Shown here: in pieces, positions 1 through 9,238 of the stretch
Layout: each line of letters begins with the position of its first letter
Position numbering within the stretch: position 1 is the stretch's first letter
From: Ochrobactrum chromiisoli
GTDB lineage: Bacteria; Pseudomonadota; Alphaproteobacteria; Rhizobiales; Rhizobiaceae
Assembly (NCBI RefSeq): GCF_026241335.1
Contig: NZ_JAPHAV010000001.1
Location: forward strand, 992,001-1,056,000
Reading direction: 5' to 3'
Length of the DNA: 64,000 bases
Translations under genes and position numbers: made by a program
Notes under the pieces: generated by a model
Databases searched by the model: none
What the model was told of the DNA's origin: nothing
What the model saw: the letters and a program-made list of their open reading frames with translations, nothing else

Positions 1-31
1 GCCGCCAGTTTGCGCAGCATCGCTGACACGA

Positions 32-499
32 TCAGCGCAGGACGCGGCAGCTGGCGTCGAAGACATACCAGCGGTCAAAGCCGTCGACGCAGAATTCAAC
101 ATTGCTGCCCACGCCTGCAAAGCCCTGGCCTTCTTCAACCAGGTACCAGACCGGGCGATACTGGCCATCGCTCAAAACGGCTGTTGCCTTACAATAGGTG
201 CGCTCAATCTGGGCCGGATTGTTTTTTGGCTCATAGCGTGTGAGACGAACATCGCTCATCGCGGTTATGCCAACCTGCGGCAGATGTGGCACATGGCGAA
301 CCTGATAGCCGAAATCAGAAACCACGCGGCGCAGTACGCTTTGCTGATTGCACAAACCTGCATCGCCAACAACGGCTGGTGCCGGCGCCAAATAGTCGGC
401 AGCACTTGCGGGCAGGGAGGCAAACGTCAGCGGAATGGCCGAAGCAGAGAGAAATGCTGCCCTAGAAAACTGTCCGATGCGATCCAACTTGCGTTGCAT
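32..499 (-). CDS. Exported protein of unknown function with four cysteines
   Basis: Encodes about 155 residues. I start it at the ATG at 499, which follows an AGGAT-type ribosome site; an ATG 45 bases upstream has no such site. The N-terminus is a signal peptide (basic stretch, hydrophobic core, then Ala-Ser-Ala at about residues 31-33), so the mature protein should be periplasmic. The mature part has four cysteines (in GLCNQQ, RTYCKA, EFCVDG and DASCRV), enough for two disulfides. No domain is recognised and no function can be given. The signal peptide is seen; secretion is inferred. It is the last gene in this direction before the window edge. Confidence 0.75.
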   Translation of the reverse strand: MQRKLDRIGQFSRAAFLSASAIPLTFASLPASAADYLAPAPAVVGDAGLCNQQSVLRRVVSDFGYQVRHVPHLPQVGITAMSDVRLTRYEPKNNPAQIERTYCKATAVLSDGQYRPVWYLVEEGQGFAGVGSNVEFCVDGFDRWYVFDASCRVLR

Positions 500-579
500 A
501 TCTCTATCCTGTCTTACAATTCGAGCATGACGCTCGCTTTTCAAACTCAGGTGCAGTTTCTTTCAGCAATGGCCAGCGG

Positions 580-1452
580 TCAAGTGCGATCCGTCTCGCT
601 GCGTATCCATTGAATGCTGAAATTGCTCCCCTTTTCTTCCGCAAGTAATTTGGTAAGGCAGGGAAGCAGGATTTGCATCTCACTTTCGAGTGTGTAAGGC
701 GGATTGACGACAATCATCCCGGTCCCATCAAGGCGCGGTTCGGAAGATGGTGCGCGAATCGCAAGCTCGATCTTCATGATTTTCGGGATCTCGGTTTCCC
801 GCAGGCGCTTTGTGAATCGGTCAGTCTCTTTCCGGTCTTTGACCGGATACCACAGCGCATAAGTCCCGCCGGGAAAGCGTTTGTAAGCCTTCACAAGCCC
901 ATCGACGAGACGATCAAACTCGCCTTCTATCTCGAATGGCGGATCGACCAGAACAAGCCCACGCTTTTCTTTGGGCGGCATATGCGCTCCAAGCGACAGC
1001 CAGCCATCAAGCGCAATGACCCGCGCCTGATAATCACCATCAAACAGTTTCGCCAGTTTCTTGGCATCCTGCGGATGCAGCTCCAGCGCCGACAGACGAT
1101 CCTGTTTGCGCAGAAGATGGCGCGTAAGAAGCGGCGAGCCGGGATAGTGTTTCAGCTCATTGCCCTTATTGACCGACCGAACGGCATCGAGATAAGGCTC
1201 AAGCAGTTCGATTGCTTGTGGCGGGATTTCAGCCTTTTCAACGGCATCCATGATGCGGCGAATACCGCCGATCCATTCGCCAGTCTTGCCGGCCTCCGTG
1301 CCACGCAGATCATAGAGGCCTATGCCTGCATGGGTATCGACCACGCGGAAGGCTTGTTCCTTGCGCTTGAGATATTCGATGATGCGGGAAAGGATGACGT
1401 GTTTGACGACATCGGCAAAGTTCCCGGCGTGATAGGCGTGACGGTAATTCAT
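580..1452 (-). CDS. rlmJ: 23S rRNA (adenine(2030)-N(6))-methyltransferase RlmJ
   Basis: Cytoplasmic SAM-dependent enzyme that methylates N6 of A2030 in 23S rRNA during ribosome assembly. The start at 1452 gives the family N-terminus MNYRHAYHAGNFADVVKH and about 290 residues, the usual length. A SAM-binding region (VVDTHAGIGLYDL) follows near residue 40, and the catalytic DPPF motif lies in LVDPPFEIEGEF. A second NPPY-like stretch sits near the C-terminus. The frame runs open a further 22 codons upstream, but that part has no family similarity. It is divergent from the DMT transporter, with a 100-base gap that must hold both promoters. Confidence 0.93.
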   Translation of the reverse strand: MNYRHAYHAGNFADVVKHVILSRIIEYLKRKEQAFRVVDTHAGIGLYDLRGTEAGKTGEWIGGIRRIMDAVEKAEIPPQAIELLEPYLDAVRSVNKGNELKHYPGSPLLTRHLLRKQDRLSALELHPQDAKKLAKLFDGDYQARVIALDGWLSLGAHMPPKEKRGLVLVDPPFEIEGEFDRLVDGLVKAYKRFPGGTYALWYPVKDRKETDRFTKRLRETEIPKIMKIELAIRAPSSEPRLDGTGMIVVNPPYTLESEMQILLPCLTKLLAEEKGSNFSIQWIRSETDRT

Positions 1453-1554
1453 ATTCGCGCTTGTTTCATGCCTCGTCGCTTTCGGCAATATCCCAGTGCT
1501 GCGAAATGTGAGATACAACGCTCATCATCTGCTCTTATTCGAGTCGTGTCTTTC

Positions 1555-2400
1555 ATGTCCGGTACTGTTCTGCTGATTGTCCTTTGCGGCGCGTTTTTCC
1601 ACGCAAGTTGGAACGCTATTGTTAAAGGAGGGGGCGACAAGTTTTTTGCCGCTGCCTGTGTGGTCGGCGCAGCCGGACTGATTGCAGTTTTCTTTCTGCC
1701 ATTTCTGCCTTTACCGCATCCCTCAAGCTGGATCTATATTGCGCTTTCGACCATCACGCAGATATTCTACATGTCGCTGGTCGCCGCCGCCTATAAATCA
1801 GGCGATATGAGCGAAGCCTATCCGATCATGCGCGGAACGCCGCCTTTGCTGGTGGCGCTGGTCAGTGCACCGTTGATTGGCGAAACTATCGGTTTGGGTG
1901 GCTGGATTGGCGTTATGCTGATTTGCGCTGGCGTTCTGGCCATGGCGCTGGACGCGCGAAGGCGCAATGGTGGCACATCAAGCAGGACGGCTTTGCTTGC
2001 GCTTACAAATGCGGGGTTTATCGCAGCTTACACCATCATTGATGGTGTGGGCGTGCGGGCATCGGGGCATACTTTGTCCTATACGCTCTGGCTGTTTCTG
2101 GTGAACGCATTTCCACTGGCGGGCTGGGCTCTGTATCGTGAGCCGGATCGCTTCTTGCATTATATTCGAAACCACTGGCGGCCATCGCTGATCGGCGGTT
2201 TAGGCACTTTGTTATCGTATGGTCTTGCGCTATGGGCCATGACGATGGCCCCAATCGCTGTTGTTGCTGCTCTGAGAGAAACAGCTATCTTGTTTGGTAT
2301 TCTTATTTCTGCATCCATTCTCAAAGAGAAAATTGGCTTGCCGCGTTTTCTGGCCGCAGGGCTGATCGTATTGGGTGCAATTACGCTGCGATTGGCTTAA
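1555..2400 (+). CDS. EamA/DMT-family membrane transporter
   Basis: Inner-membrane protein of 281 residues with about ten hydrophobic helices in two EamA-type halves, typical of drug/metabolite exporters. The start MSGTVLLIVLCGAFFHASWN fits the family N-terminus. The frame stays open for about 290 codons upstream, but that stretch is the antisense of rlmJ and is not coding. Family markers include SEAYPIMRGTPPLLVAL after the third helix pair and the C-terminal LIVLGAITLRLA. The substrate cannot be told from the sequence. The stop lies 8 bases before the next gene, so the two are probably co-transcribed. Confidence 0.87.
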   Translation: MSGTVLLIVLCGAFFHASWNAIVKGGGDKFFAAACVVGAAGLIAVFFLPFLPLPHPSSWIYIALSTITQIFYMSLVAAAYKSGDMSEAYPIMRGTPPLLVALVSAPLIGETIGLGGWIGVMLICAGVLAMALDARRRNGGTSSRTALLALTNAGFIAAYTIIDGVGVRASGHTLSYTLWLFLVNAFPLAGWALYREPDRFLHYIRNHWRPSLIGGLGTLLSYGLALWAMTMAPIAVVAALRETAILFGILISASILKEKIGLPRFLAAGLIVLGAITLRLA

Positions 2401-2408
2401 AAAGCATT

Positions 2409-4526
2409 ATGAGCCAGACGTCCCCCAAAACGAATATCAAAATCGGACATTCCGCTTGTCCGCATGATTGTCCCTCCACATGCGCACTCGATATTGAGTT
2501 GCTGGATGAGCGAACGATTGGCCGCGTGCGCGGCGCAAAAGACAATAGCTATACCGCAGGCGTGATCTGCGCCAAGGTCGCGCGCTATGCTGAACGTGTG
2601 CATCACCCGGATCGCTTGAAACATCCGCTTATTCGTGCAGGCCGCAAGGGGGATGGCGAATGGAAACAGACATCTTGGGAAGCAGCCCTTGATCTGATCG
2701 CCGAGCGCTTTCTCAAAGCCGAAGAGACATATGGCAGTGAAAGCGTCTGGCCTTATTATTACGCGGGTACGATGGGGCTTGTGCAGCGCGATTCCATCAA
2801 TCGTCTGCGTTATGCCAAGCGCTATTCAAACCAGTTTGACAGTTTCTGCACCAATATGGCTTGGACCGGCTACTTTGCTGGCACCGGCAGCCTGACGGGG
2901 CCAGACCCGCGCGAGATGGCAAAGGCGGATGTGGTTGTCATCTGGGGCACCAATGCCGCCGCCACACAGGTTAATGTGATGACCCATGCGGTGCGGGCAC
3001 GCAAGGATCGCGGTGCCAAGATCGTGGTCATCGACATCTACGCCAATGCGACTGTGCGTCAGGCCGATATGGGCATCGTGCTGAAACCCGGCACCGATGG
3101 CGCTTTTGCCTGTGCGGTTATGCATGTGCTGTTTCGTGATGGTCTTGCCGACTGGGATTATCTCAACCGCTACACCGACGATCCAAAAGGGCTGGAGGCC
3201 CATCTTTCAACCCGCACACCGGAATGGGCCGCTGAAATCACCGGCTTAAGCGTGGAGGAAATCGAGGCTTTCGCGCATCTGGTGGGCAAGACCAGACGGA
3301 CCTATTTCCGTCTTGGCTACGGCTTTACGCGTCAGCGCAATGGTGCGGTTAACATGCATGCGGCGGCATCGATTGCCTGTGTCACTGGTGCTTTCCAATA
3401 TGAAGGCGGCGGCGCATTTCATTCCAATGCGGGCATCTTCAAGATGGACAAGCGTGAGATCGAAGGCAGCACTATGCAGGATAAAAGCCTGCGTTTCCTT
3501 GATCAGTCGAAGATCGGGCGCATTCTCACAAGTGACAGCGAAGCGCTCTACGGCGGTCCGCCTGTGATGGCAATGCTGATCCAGAACACCAATCCGATGA
3601 ATGTGACGCCTGAACAGCGCCTGGTGCGTCAGGGCTTTGCGCGTGAAGACCTGTTTGTTGCAGTGCACGAGCAGTTCATGACGGATACGGCCAAAATGGC
3701 CGATGTTGTTCTGCCTGCCACGACCTTTCTCGAACACGACGATATTTACCGTGGCGGCGGTCAGCAGCACGTGGTCTTAGGGCCGAAACTGATCGAACCT
3801 CTTGCAGAGGCTCGCCCCAATGTCTTTGTTATCAATGGGTTGGCGGAGCGACTTGGCGTTGCGCATCTGCCGGGCTTTAACGTCGACGAACGCACATTAA
3901 TCGACAATATGAACACCAACAGCGATCTTCCGCATTTCGATGAATTGAAGGAAAAGCGCTTTGTCGATATGCAACCACCCTTTGAGGAAGCGCATTATAT
4001 CAAAGGCTTCAAATGGCCGGATGGCAAGTTCCGCTTCCGCCCGGACTGGACCGGTAGCCCAGCACCCAATAAGCCGCCTGAAGTCATGGGGCTGCAAGGG
4101 CCGCATCATTCAATTCCAGAGTTTCCGGACTATTGGAATGTGATTGAGGCAGTCGATGATGAACATCCGTTCCGACTGGCCACATCGCCGGCTCATAATT
4201 TTCTCAATTCAACGTTTGCCGAAACACCCACCTCTCTTGCCAAAGAAATCCGGCCGGAACTTCTCATCCACCCGGATGATGCGGCTCAACTGGATATTGC
4301 GGATGGTGAGCGGATTGAAATTGGCAATCATCGCGGCGAGGTCGTGCTTCATGCCGTGCTGCGTGCCGGTCAAAAGCGCGGCGTTGTGGTGTCGGAGGGC
4401 ATTTTCCCGAATTCGACCTTCGAGCGCGGTGAGGGGATCAATACGCTGATCGGTGCTGAGCCTGCTGCGCCATATGGCGGGCTTGCGGTTCATGACACCA
4501 AAATCTGGATCAGAAAGCTTTCATAA
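2409..4526 (+). CDS. Molybdopterin oxidoreductase (DMSO-reductase superfamily), cytoplasmic
   Basis: A 705-residue enzyme of the Mo-bis-MGD superfamily. The N-terminus carries a [4Fe-4S] site, CX3CX3CX28C (Cys17, 21, 25 and 54; SACPHDCPSTC ... GVICAK). The central molybdopterin domain contains FCTNMAWTGYFAGTG and VVIWGTNAA. The C-terminal dinucleotide-binding domain contains LATSPAHNFLNST and the late RIEIGNHRGEV segment. There is no twin-arginine signal, so it should be cytoplasmic. No electron-transfer or membrane-anchor subunit is adjacent, unlike formate dehydrogenases or DMSO reductases, so partner and substrate are unknown. It is probably co-transcribed with the DMT transporter 8 bases upstream. 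A strong bidirectional hairpin ends it. The superfamily is sure; the reaction is not. Confidence 0.88.
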   Translation: MSQTSPKTNIKIGHSACPHDCPSTCALDIELLDERTIGRVRGAKDNSYTAGVICAKVARYAERVHHPDRLKHPLIRAGRKGDGEWKQTSWEAALDLIAERFLKAEETYGSESVWPYYYAGTMGLVQRDSINRLRYAKRYSNQFDSFCTNMAWTGYFAGTGSLTGPDPREMAKADVVVIWGTNAAATQVNVMTHAVRARKDRGAKIVVIDIYANATVRQADMGIVLKPGTDGAFACAVMHVLFRDGLADWDYLNRYTDDPKGLEAHLSTRTPEWAAEITGLSVEEIEAFAHLVGKTRRTYFRLGYGFTRQRNGAVNMHAAASIACVTGAFQYEGGGAFHSNAGIFKMDKREIEGSTMQDKSLRFLDQSKIGRILTSDSEALYGGPPVMAMLIQNTNPMNVTPEQRLVRQGFAREDLFVAVHEQFMTDTAKMADVVLPATTFLEHDDIYRGGGQQHVVLGPKLIEPLAEARPNVFVINGLAERLGVAHLPGFNVDERTLIDNMNTNSDLPHFDELKEKRFVDMQPPFEEAHYIKGFKWPDGKFRFRPDWTGSPAPNKPPEVMGLQGPHHSIPEFPDYWNVIEAVDDEHPFRLATSPAHNFLNSTFAETPTSLAKEIRPELLIHPDDAAQLDIADGERIEIGNHRGEVVLHAVLRAGQKRGVVVSEGIFPNSTFERGEGINTLIGAEPAAPYGGLAVHDTKIWIRKLS

Positions 4527-4530
4527 AATA

Positions 4531-4567
4531 AAAAAACCGCGCTTAATTTAAGTTAAGCGCGGTTTTT
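4531..4567. terminator. Bidirectional rho-independent terminator
   Basis: A 14-bp perfect inverted repeat (AAAACCGCGCTTAA with its complement, arms 4533-4546 and 4553-4566) with a 6-base loop. A- and T-runs on either side serve both strands. It lies between two convergent genes. Confidence 0.9.
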
Positions 4568-4584
4568 GCTTGTATCAGACCGGA

Positions 4585-5109
4585 TTAGCCTGCGTAGTTC
4601 AGCTTAAGCTTCGAGAGGCCAACAGCTGCATTGAGACCCTTCTGCCCTTGAAGCGAGATAGGCTGCAACGAGATGGTTTTCCATGAGCCGCCGGTCAGGA
4701 TATTGGTGCCTGCGCCGATGCCAATTGCGGCATTTGCCGATGCGCCAACATAACGGCCCTTGAGCGCGCCCTCTGGGCGAACAGTTGGAGCCCACACCGC
4801 CCAAGCCATCGTGCCGCCATTGATAAAGCCAATATCAACGCCAATTTTGGTGATATTGCCTGTGTAATGCTCAATGGGACCACGGCCGCGAACGGGCTTG
4901 AATACGCAATTTACGTCCTGCTGGCTTCCAATGATCACACCAATTGCCGGGGAAATATCGCAAGTCAAAGTGCCAACTTCCGAACGCGGCTGTGTACGGC
5001 CTGAGCCGGGAGCGGCCACGAAGTCAGCGGCAAGTGCCGGGGCCGTCATTGCGATGCCTGAAGCAACGGCCATAGCTGACAGGAATGAAGTCGAAAAACG
5101 GAGAGACAT
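4585..5109 (-). CDS. DUF992 domain-containing exported protein
   Basis: About 174 residues. The ATG at 5109 is preceded by AGAGGAC, a good ribosome site. A signal peptide ends near residue 27 (APALA). The mature region begins with a Gly/Ser/Arg linker and continues through EVGTLTCDIS, DVNCVFKP, HYTGNITKIGVDIGF and the Gly/Ala-rich NAAIGIGAGTNILTGG, which I recognise as DUF992. This family is common in Rhizobiales and has no assigned role. Two cysteines could form a disulfide. Periplasmic or outer-membrane-associated location is inferred from the signal peptide. Confidence 0.87.
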   Translation of the reverse strand: MSLRFSTSFLSAMAVASGIAMTAPALAADFVAAPGSGRTQPRSEVGTLTCDISPAIGVIIGSQQDVNCVFKPVRGRGPIEHYTGNITKIGVDIGFINGGTMAWAVWAPTVRPEGALKGRYVGASANAAIGIGAGTNILTGGSWKTISLQPISLQGQKGLNAAVGLSKLKLNYAG

Positions 5110-5283
5110 GATTTTGTCCTCTAATAAACACATACTGAAAGAGACGCTTATGCGACTCTCATAGGGTTGCCGAAGCAGCTTCCCTTACGCACCCGAATTA
5201 GGGCATTTTCGCGAGAATTAAAGTTTTGTTAACGAAAAAATTGGGGTGTGATTAATTTGTCGCGCTTCATTGTGCATTGCCGG

Positions 5284-5901
5284 TCAGGCGCTGATTACCA
5301 TTGCATCTTGTGACAGGCTCGTTTCCACGTCACCACTGGCAAACTTTTTGAGCGCCAAAGCGTAGACCTTGTGCTCTGCCTTCAGCACACGGGCAGCAAG
5401 CGTGCTTTCCGTGTCTCCATCAATAATCGGCACTGCGGCCTGCGCCAGAATCGGACCTTCATCCATGCCTTCCGTCACCAGATGCACGGTACAGCCAGCA
5501 AGCTTCATCCCTGCGTCAAGGGCACGCTGATGCGTGTGCAGGCCCGCAAAAAGCGGCAGCAGTGAAGGATGGATGTTGAGGATACGGCCCTCATAAGGCG
5601 CAATAAATTTTGCAGAGAGAAGCCGCATATAACCTGCAAGGCAGAGAATGTCCGGGTTTAATGCTGCAAGCGCTTCAAGGATAGCGCCTTCATGCGCTTC
5701 CTTGGAAGCATAATCCTTGCGATAGAACACCTGCGTCGCGATGCCTGCGGCTTGCGCTTTTGCAAGGCCGCCGGCATTAGGCTTGTCGGAAAAGACCGAG
5801 ATAATTTCAGCCGGAAAATCGGGTGCCTGAGCAGCGCGGATCAGCGCCTCCATATTGGAGCCGCCACCCGAGATGAAAATGACGACCCGCTTGCGGGTCA
5901 T
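5284..5901 (-). CDS. purN: Phosphoribosylglycinamide formyltransferase PurN
   Basis: Transfers a formyl group from 10-formyl-tetrahydrofolate to GAR, the third step of de novo purine synthesis, in the cytoplasm. It has 205 residues, the normal length. The N-terminus [12 protein letters not shown] forms the phosphate-binding loop. The catalytic stretch is [12 protein letters not shown] (Asn/His), followed by the DEGPILAQA segment with the conserved Asp. Its start overlaps the end of purM by four bases (ATGA), which indicates translational coupling in a purMN operon. Confidence 0.96.
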   Translation of the reverse strand: MTRKRVVIFISGGGSNMEALIRAAQAPDFPAEIISVFSDKPNAGGLAKAQAAGIATQVFYRKDYASKEAHEGAILEALAALNPDILCLAGYMRLLSAKFIAPYEGRILNIHPSLLPLFAGLHTHQRALDAGMKLAGCTVHLVTEGMDEGPILAQAAVPIIDGDTESTLAARVLKAEHKVYALALKKFASGDVETSLSQDAMVISA

Positions 5902-6977
5902 AGCGCCAAAGTGCCCTGATAAACAACGCCTTCGCCTTCGCGCTTGACCATGCGGCCGAGCGTAACAACGTTTTCGCCTTCCTTGGCGAGCGCGGCAACC
6001 ACGTCTTCCACCTTGTCGGGCGAGACCACAGCAATCATGCCGATGCCGCAGTTAAACGTGCGCAGCATTTCGAGCGGTTCGACGCCGCCGGTCTTGGCAA
6101 GCCAGGAGAAAACGGCCGGAACATCGATTGCATCAAGATTGATTTCGGCTGCAAGACCATCTGGCAGAACGCGCGGAATATTGTCCGGAAAACCACCGCC
6201 TGTGATATGCGCCAATGCCTTGATGCCATCCGACGCTTTGATTGCTGCAAGCAGAGGCTTTACATAAATGCGGGTTGGCTCCAGCAGGGCTTCACCAAGC
6301 GTTGCGCCTTCCTTGAACGGCGCATCCGATTTCCAGCCAAGACCGGATATTTCAACGATGCGGCGCACCAGCGAGAAACCGTTGGAGTGAACGCCTGATG
6401 ACGAAAGGCCGAGAATAATATCGCCTTCGGAGACATCGCCGCGCGGCAGCAGGCGATTGCGTTCTGCGGCACCAACCGCAAAGCCAGCAAGATCATAATC
6501 GCCATCGCGATACATTCCCGGCATTTCAGCGGTCTCGCCACCGATCAGCGCACAGCCAGCCTGAAGGCAGCCTTCTGCAATGCCGGAGACAATGGCGACA
6601 CCCTGATCAGGCGACAGCTTGCCGGTCGCGAAATAATCGAGAAAGAACAGCGGCTCTGCGCCCTGTACGACAAGATCGTTCACGCACATGGCAACAAGGT
6701 CAATGCCAACGGTGTCATGCTTGTCTGCATCGATTGCAATTTTCAGCTTGGTGCCAACACCGTCATTGGCTGCGACCAGCACTGGATCGGTAAAGCCTGC
6801 GGCCTTGAGATCGAACAGGCCGCCGAAGCCGCCAATTTCCCCATCAGCGCCGGGACGGCGTGTCGAGCGCACAAGTGGCTTGATCTTGTCGACCATCAGA
6901 TTGCCCGCATCAATATCGACGCCAGCCTCCGCATAGGTCAGTCCATTTTTTTGGGCGGGGTTATTTTCAACGGTCAT
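5898..6977 (-). CDS. purM: Phosphoribosylformylglycinamidine cyclo-ligase (AIR synthetase) PurM
   Basis: Closes the imidazole ring of AIR using ATP, the fifth step of purine synthesis. Length is 359 residues, as usual. Family markers in order are [15 protein letters not shown] at the N-terminus, the GGFGGLFDL loop, [35 protein letters not shown] and [16 protein letters not shown]. An AGGAGCAGG-type ribosome site precedes the ATG. It leads the purMN pair. The promoter should lie in the 275-base gap shared with the divergent permease gene, where I see no purine-repressor palindrome. Confidence 0.97.
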   Translation of the reverse strand: MTVENNPAQKNGLTYAEAGVDIDAGNLMVDKIKPLVRSTRRPGADGEIGGFGGLFDLKAAGFTDPVLVAANDGVGTKLKIAIDADKHDTVGIDLVAMCVNDLVVQGAEPLFFLDYFATGKLSPDQGVAIVSGIAEGCLQAGCALIGGETAEMPGMYRDGDYDLAGFAVGAAERNRLLPRGDVSEGDIILGLSSSGVHSNGFSLVRRIVEISGLGWKSDAPFKEGATLGEALLEPTRIYVKPLLAAIKASDGIKALAHITGGGFPDNIPRVLPDGLAAEINLDAIDVPAVFSWLAKTGGVEPLEMLRTFNCGIGMIAVVSPDKVEDVVAALAKEGENVVTLGRMVKREGEGVVYQGTLAL

Positions 6978-7252
6978 GACCTGCTCCTGGAGATTGGGCG
7001 GGAATAATTAAGCGCGCAATGACATGAGATTGCCTGTCCTGCAAGGCCGCAGAGCCGGAAAAGCACAAAACAACGCAGGAATCTGCGGAAAATCACGACC
7101 TTGTGGGTTGCCAGCCACGTTCAAACTTGCACCGCGCACATCCATTGCAATCTTTCTGCGTTGGACTAACTATCATCCTCGCCCAGTGCTTATAACAATA
7201 GTAATATGACTATTTATCGGACAAGCTCACAACCTGCCTTTTCAGAGAATGG

Positions 7253-8500
7253 ATGAATATGGCCAAGAAACCAGCGCCCGTGACCGATGCCACGAGCAAA
7301 ACCATACAGCAATCGGATGCTGTGGCGCGTGATGGCGACATTCACGTCAATGTCGAAGTCGGTGGCTTCACCGGTTCGGTCGTGCGTCGTCAGGCCATGT
7401 TCTGGACATGTGCCATATTGGTGTTCATCCTGTTTTTGGTCGTGTTCAGCCCGGTTCTGCTGCCATTTGTGGCCGGTATGGCTTTGGCTTACTTCCTTGA
7501 TCCGGTTGCGGACCGGCTGGAGAAGTTGGGATTGTCGCGGCTGGCCGCAACCATTTTCATCCTGCTCGTTTTTCTGATCATACTTGTGGTCGGGCTGATG
7601 ATCATCATTCCGATTTTGGCTACGCAGCTCGTGGATTTGATCGGCAAACTACCCGATTACATTTCGCAGCTTCAGGCATTGATGGCGAATGAAAATTCCC
7701 AGTGGCTCAAGCGTTATATTGGCATCGACAGCTCAGTCATTCAGGAGAATCTCAGCTCGCTGCTCCAGCAAGGGGCTGGTTTTCTTTCCACTTTGCTGCA
7801 ATCCCTGTGGAATTCGGGGAAATCTCTGATCGATATTGCAGGCCTTTTCATCGTCACGCCCGTGGTTGCGTTCTACATGCTGCTCGACTGGGATCGCATG
7901 GTTGATCGTATCGATTCATGGGTGCCGCGCAGACAGCTTTATACGGTTCGCAGTATCGCGCGTGACATGGATAAGGCGGTTGCAGGCTTTGTGCGTGGGC
8001 AGGGTACTTTGTGCCTCATCCTCGGCACTTATTATGCCATCGGCCTGACACTCGCAGGTCTTAATTTTGGCCTGCTGATCGGCTTTTTCGCCGGCGTTAT
8101 AAGCTTTATCCCCTATATCGGATCCTTTATCGGACTGGCGCTCGCCATCGGTGTTGCGCTGGTGCAGTTCTGGCCGGACTGGATTGCGATTGTGGTTGTT
8201 GCAGGGGTGTTTTTCCTGGGCCAGTTCGTGGAAGGAAATATCCTCCAGCCCAAGCTTGTTGGCTCATCGGTCGGGCTTCATCCGGTCTGGCTGATGTTTG
8301 CTCTGTTCGCCTTCGGTTCCCTGTTTGGCTTCACCGGAATGCTGGTTGCCGTGCCTGCTGCGGCGGCAGTCGGGGTGCTTGTGCGATTTGCGCTGAATCG
8401 CTATCTCCATTCTCCGATGTACGACCCGGCGTTTAAGCGTTCGCATTCCGATAAAGGGTTGTTGATCGAAGCTGGCGAGAATGCAGGCAAGGAAAAATGA
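7253..8500 (+). CDS. AI-2E family (PerM-like) transporter
   Basis: Inner-membrane protein of 413-415 residues; two ATGs six bases apart are possible starts. After a hydrophilic N-terminus of about 45 residues come paired helices (ILVFILFLVVFSPVLLPFVAG), a long amphipathic segment (DLIGKLPDYISQLQALM), and the conserved core PFGxxxGFFAGVISFIPYIGS-like stretch, here FGLLIGFFAGVISFIPYIG. It ends with VEGNILQPKLVG and VAVPAAAAVGVLVRF. The family exports autoinducer-2 or acts as Na+/H+ antiporters in different bacteria, so the substrate is left open. It is followed after 39 bases by hdaA, an arrangement I recall from other alphaproteobacteria. Confidence 0.9.
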   Translation: MNMAKKPAPVTDATSKTIQQSDAVARDGDIHVNVEVGGFTGSVVRRQAMFWTCAILVFILFLVVFSPVLLPFVAGMALAYFLDPVADRLEKLGLSRLAATIFILLVFLIILVVGLMIIIPILATQLVDLIGKLPDYISQLQALMANENSQWLKRYIGIDSSVIQENLSSLLQQGAGFLSTLLQSLWNSGKSLIDIAGLFIVTPVVAFYMLLDWDRMVDRIDSWVPRRQLYTVRSIARDMDKAVAGFVRGQGTLCLILGTYYAIGLTLAGLNFGLLIGFFAGVISFIPYIGSFIGLALAIGVALVQFWPDWIAIVVVAGVFFLGQFVEGNILQPKLVGSSVGLHPVWLMFALFAFGSLFGFTGMLVAVPAAAAVGVLVRFALNRYLHSPMYDPAFKRSHSDKGLLIEAGENAGKEK

Positions 8501-8539
8501 AATCGAACTGTAACCCGGTTGAAAGCACAGGAGAAAGCG

Positions 8540-9238
8540 ATGAGTGACGCCCCGCGTCAAATTCCGCTCGATCTCGTGCATCAACCCGGCTATCACCGCG
8601 AAGATATTATCGTCACGGGGTCGAACCGTGCTGCGGTGGATCTGATTGATCGCTGGCCGAACTGGGTTGCGCCGGTGGTGATCCTTGCAGGGCCGACAGG
8701 TGCGGGCAAAACGCATCTGGCAGAAGTCTGGCGTGCGGCAACAGATGCATTATTGGCCGATCCGAAAGCCATCAGCGATGATGTGGTGACGGGGGCGGCA
8801 GAATATCCGGTTTTGATCGACAATATCGGTGGAGCGGCTTTTGACGAAACAGGTCTGTTTCATCTCATAAACAGCGTCCGGCAGAACGCCGCCCTCGGAC
8901 CGGGGCCGTCGCTTTTGATGACGTCGCGTCTTCTACCTGCCAACTGGAACGTCAAGCTCCCCGATCTTGCATCGCGACTGAAGGCTGCAACAGTCGTGGA
9001 GATTTCAGAGCCGGACGATATGCTGCTTGGCGGCGTCATCCATAAACTGTTCGCCGACCGCCAAATCAGCGTCGAGCCGCATGTGGTGAGCTATCTGGTC
9101 AGCCGGATCGAGCGCTCACTTTTGTCGGCAATCCAGATTGTTGATCGCCTTGATCGCGTGGCACTTGAACAAAAAACCCGCATAACCCGCACGTTGGCCG
9201 CACAGGTTTTGTCGGATAGCGGTCACGGTGATGAATGA
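8540..9238 (+). CDS. hdaA: DnaA-homologous regulatory ATPase HdaA
   Basis: About 232 residues, with a start preceded by CAGGAG. It resembles the AAA+ part of DnaA: Walker A is GPTGAGKTHLAEVW near residue 56, and a short Walker-B-like VLIDNIGG follows. The N-terminal QIPLDL is a clamp-binding-like motif as in Hda. Hda/HdaA proteins act with the DNA-loaded beta clamp to make DnaA hydrolyse its ATP and so prevent re-initiation. It lacks the DNA-binding domain IV of DnaA. Its stop overlaps the start of the next gene (ATGA). Confidence 0.88.
   Translation: MSDAPRQIPLDLVHQPGYHREDIIVTGSNRAAVDLIDRWPNWVAPVVILAGPTGAGKTHLAEVWRAATDALLADPKAISDDVVTGAAEYPVLIDNIGGAAFDETGLFHLINSVRQNAALGPGPSLLMTSRLLPANWNVKLPDLASRLKAATVVEISEPDDMLLGGVIHKLFADRQISVEPHVVSYLVSRIERSLLSAIQIVDRLDRVALEQKTRITRTLAAQVLSDSGHGDE

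Noticed and set aside
673-1554. Long plus-strand frame upstream of the DMT transporter start
   Set aside because: It is the antisense of rlmJ, whose protein is clearly recognised; the transporter starts at 1555.
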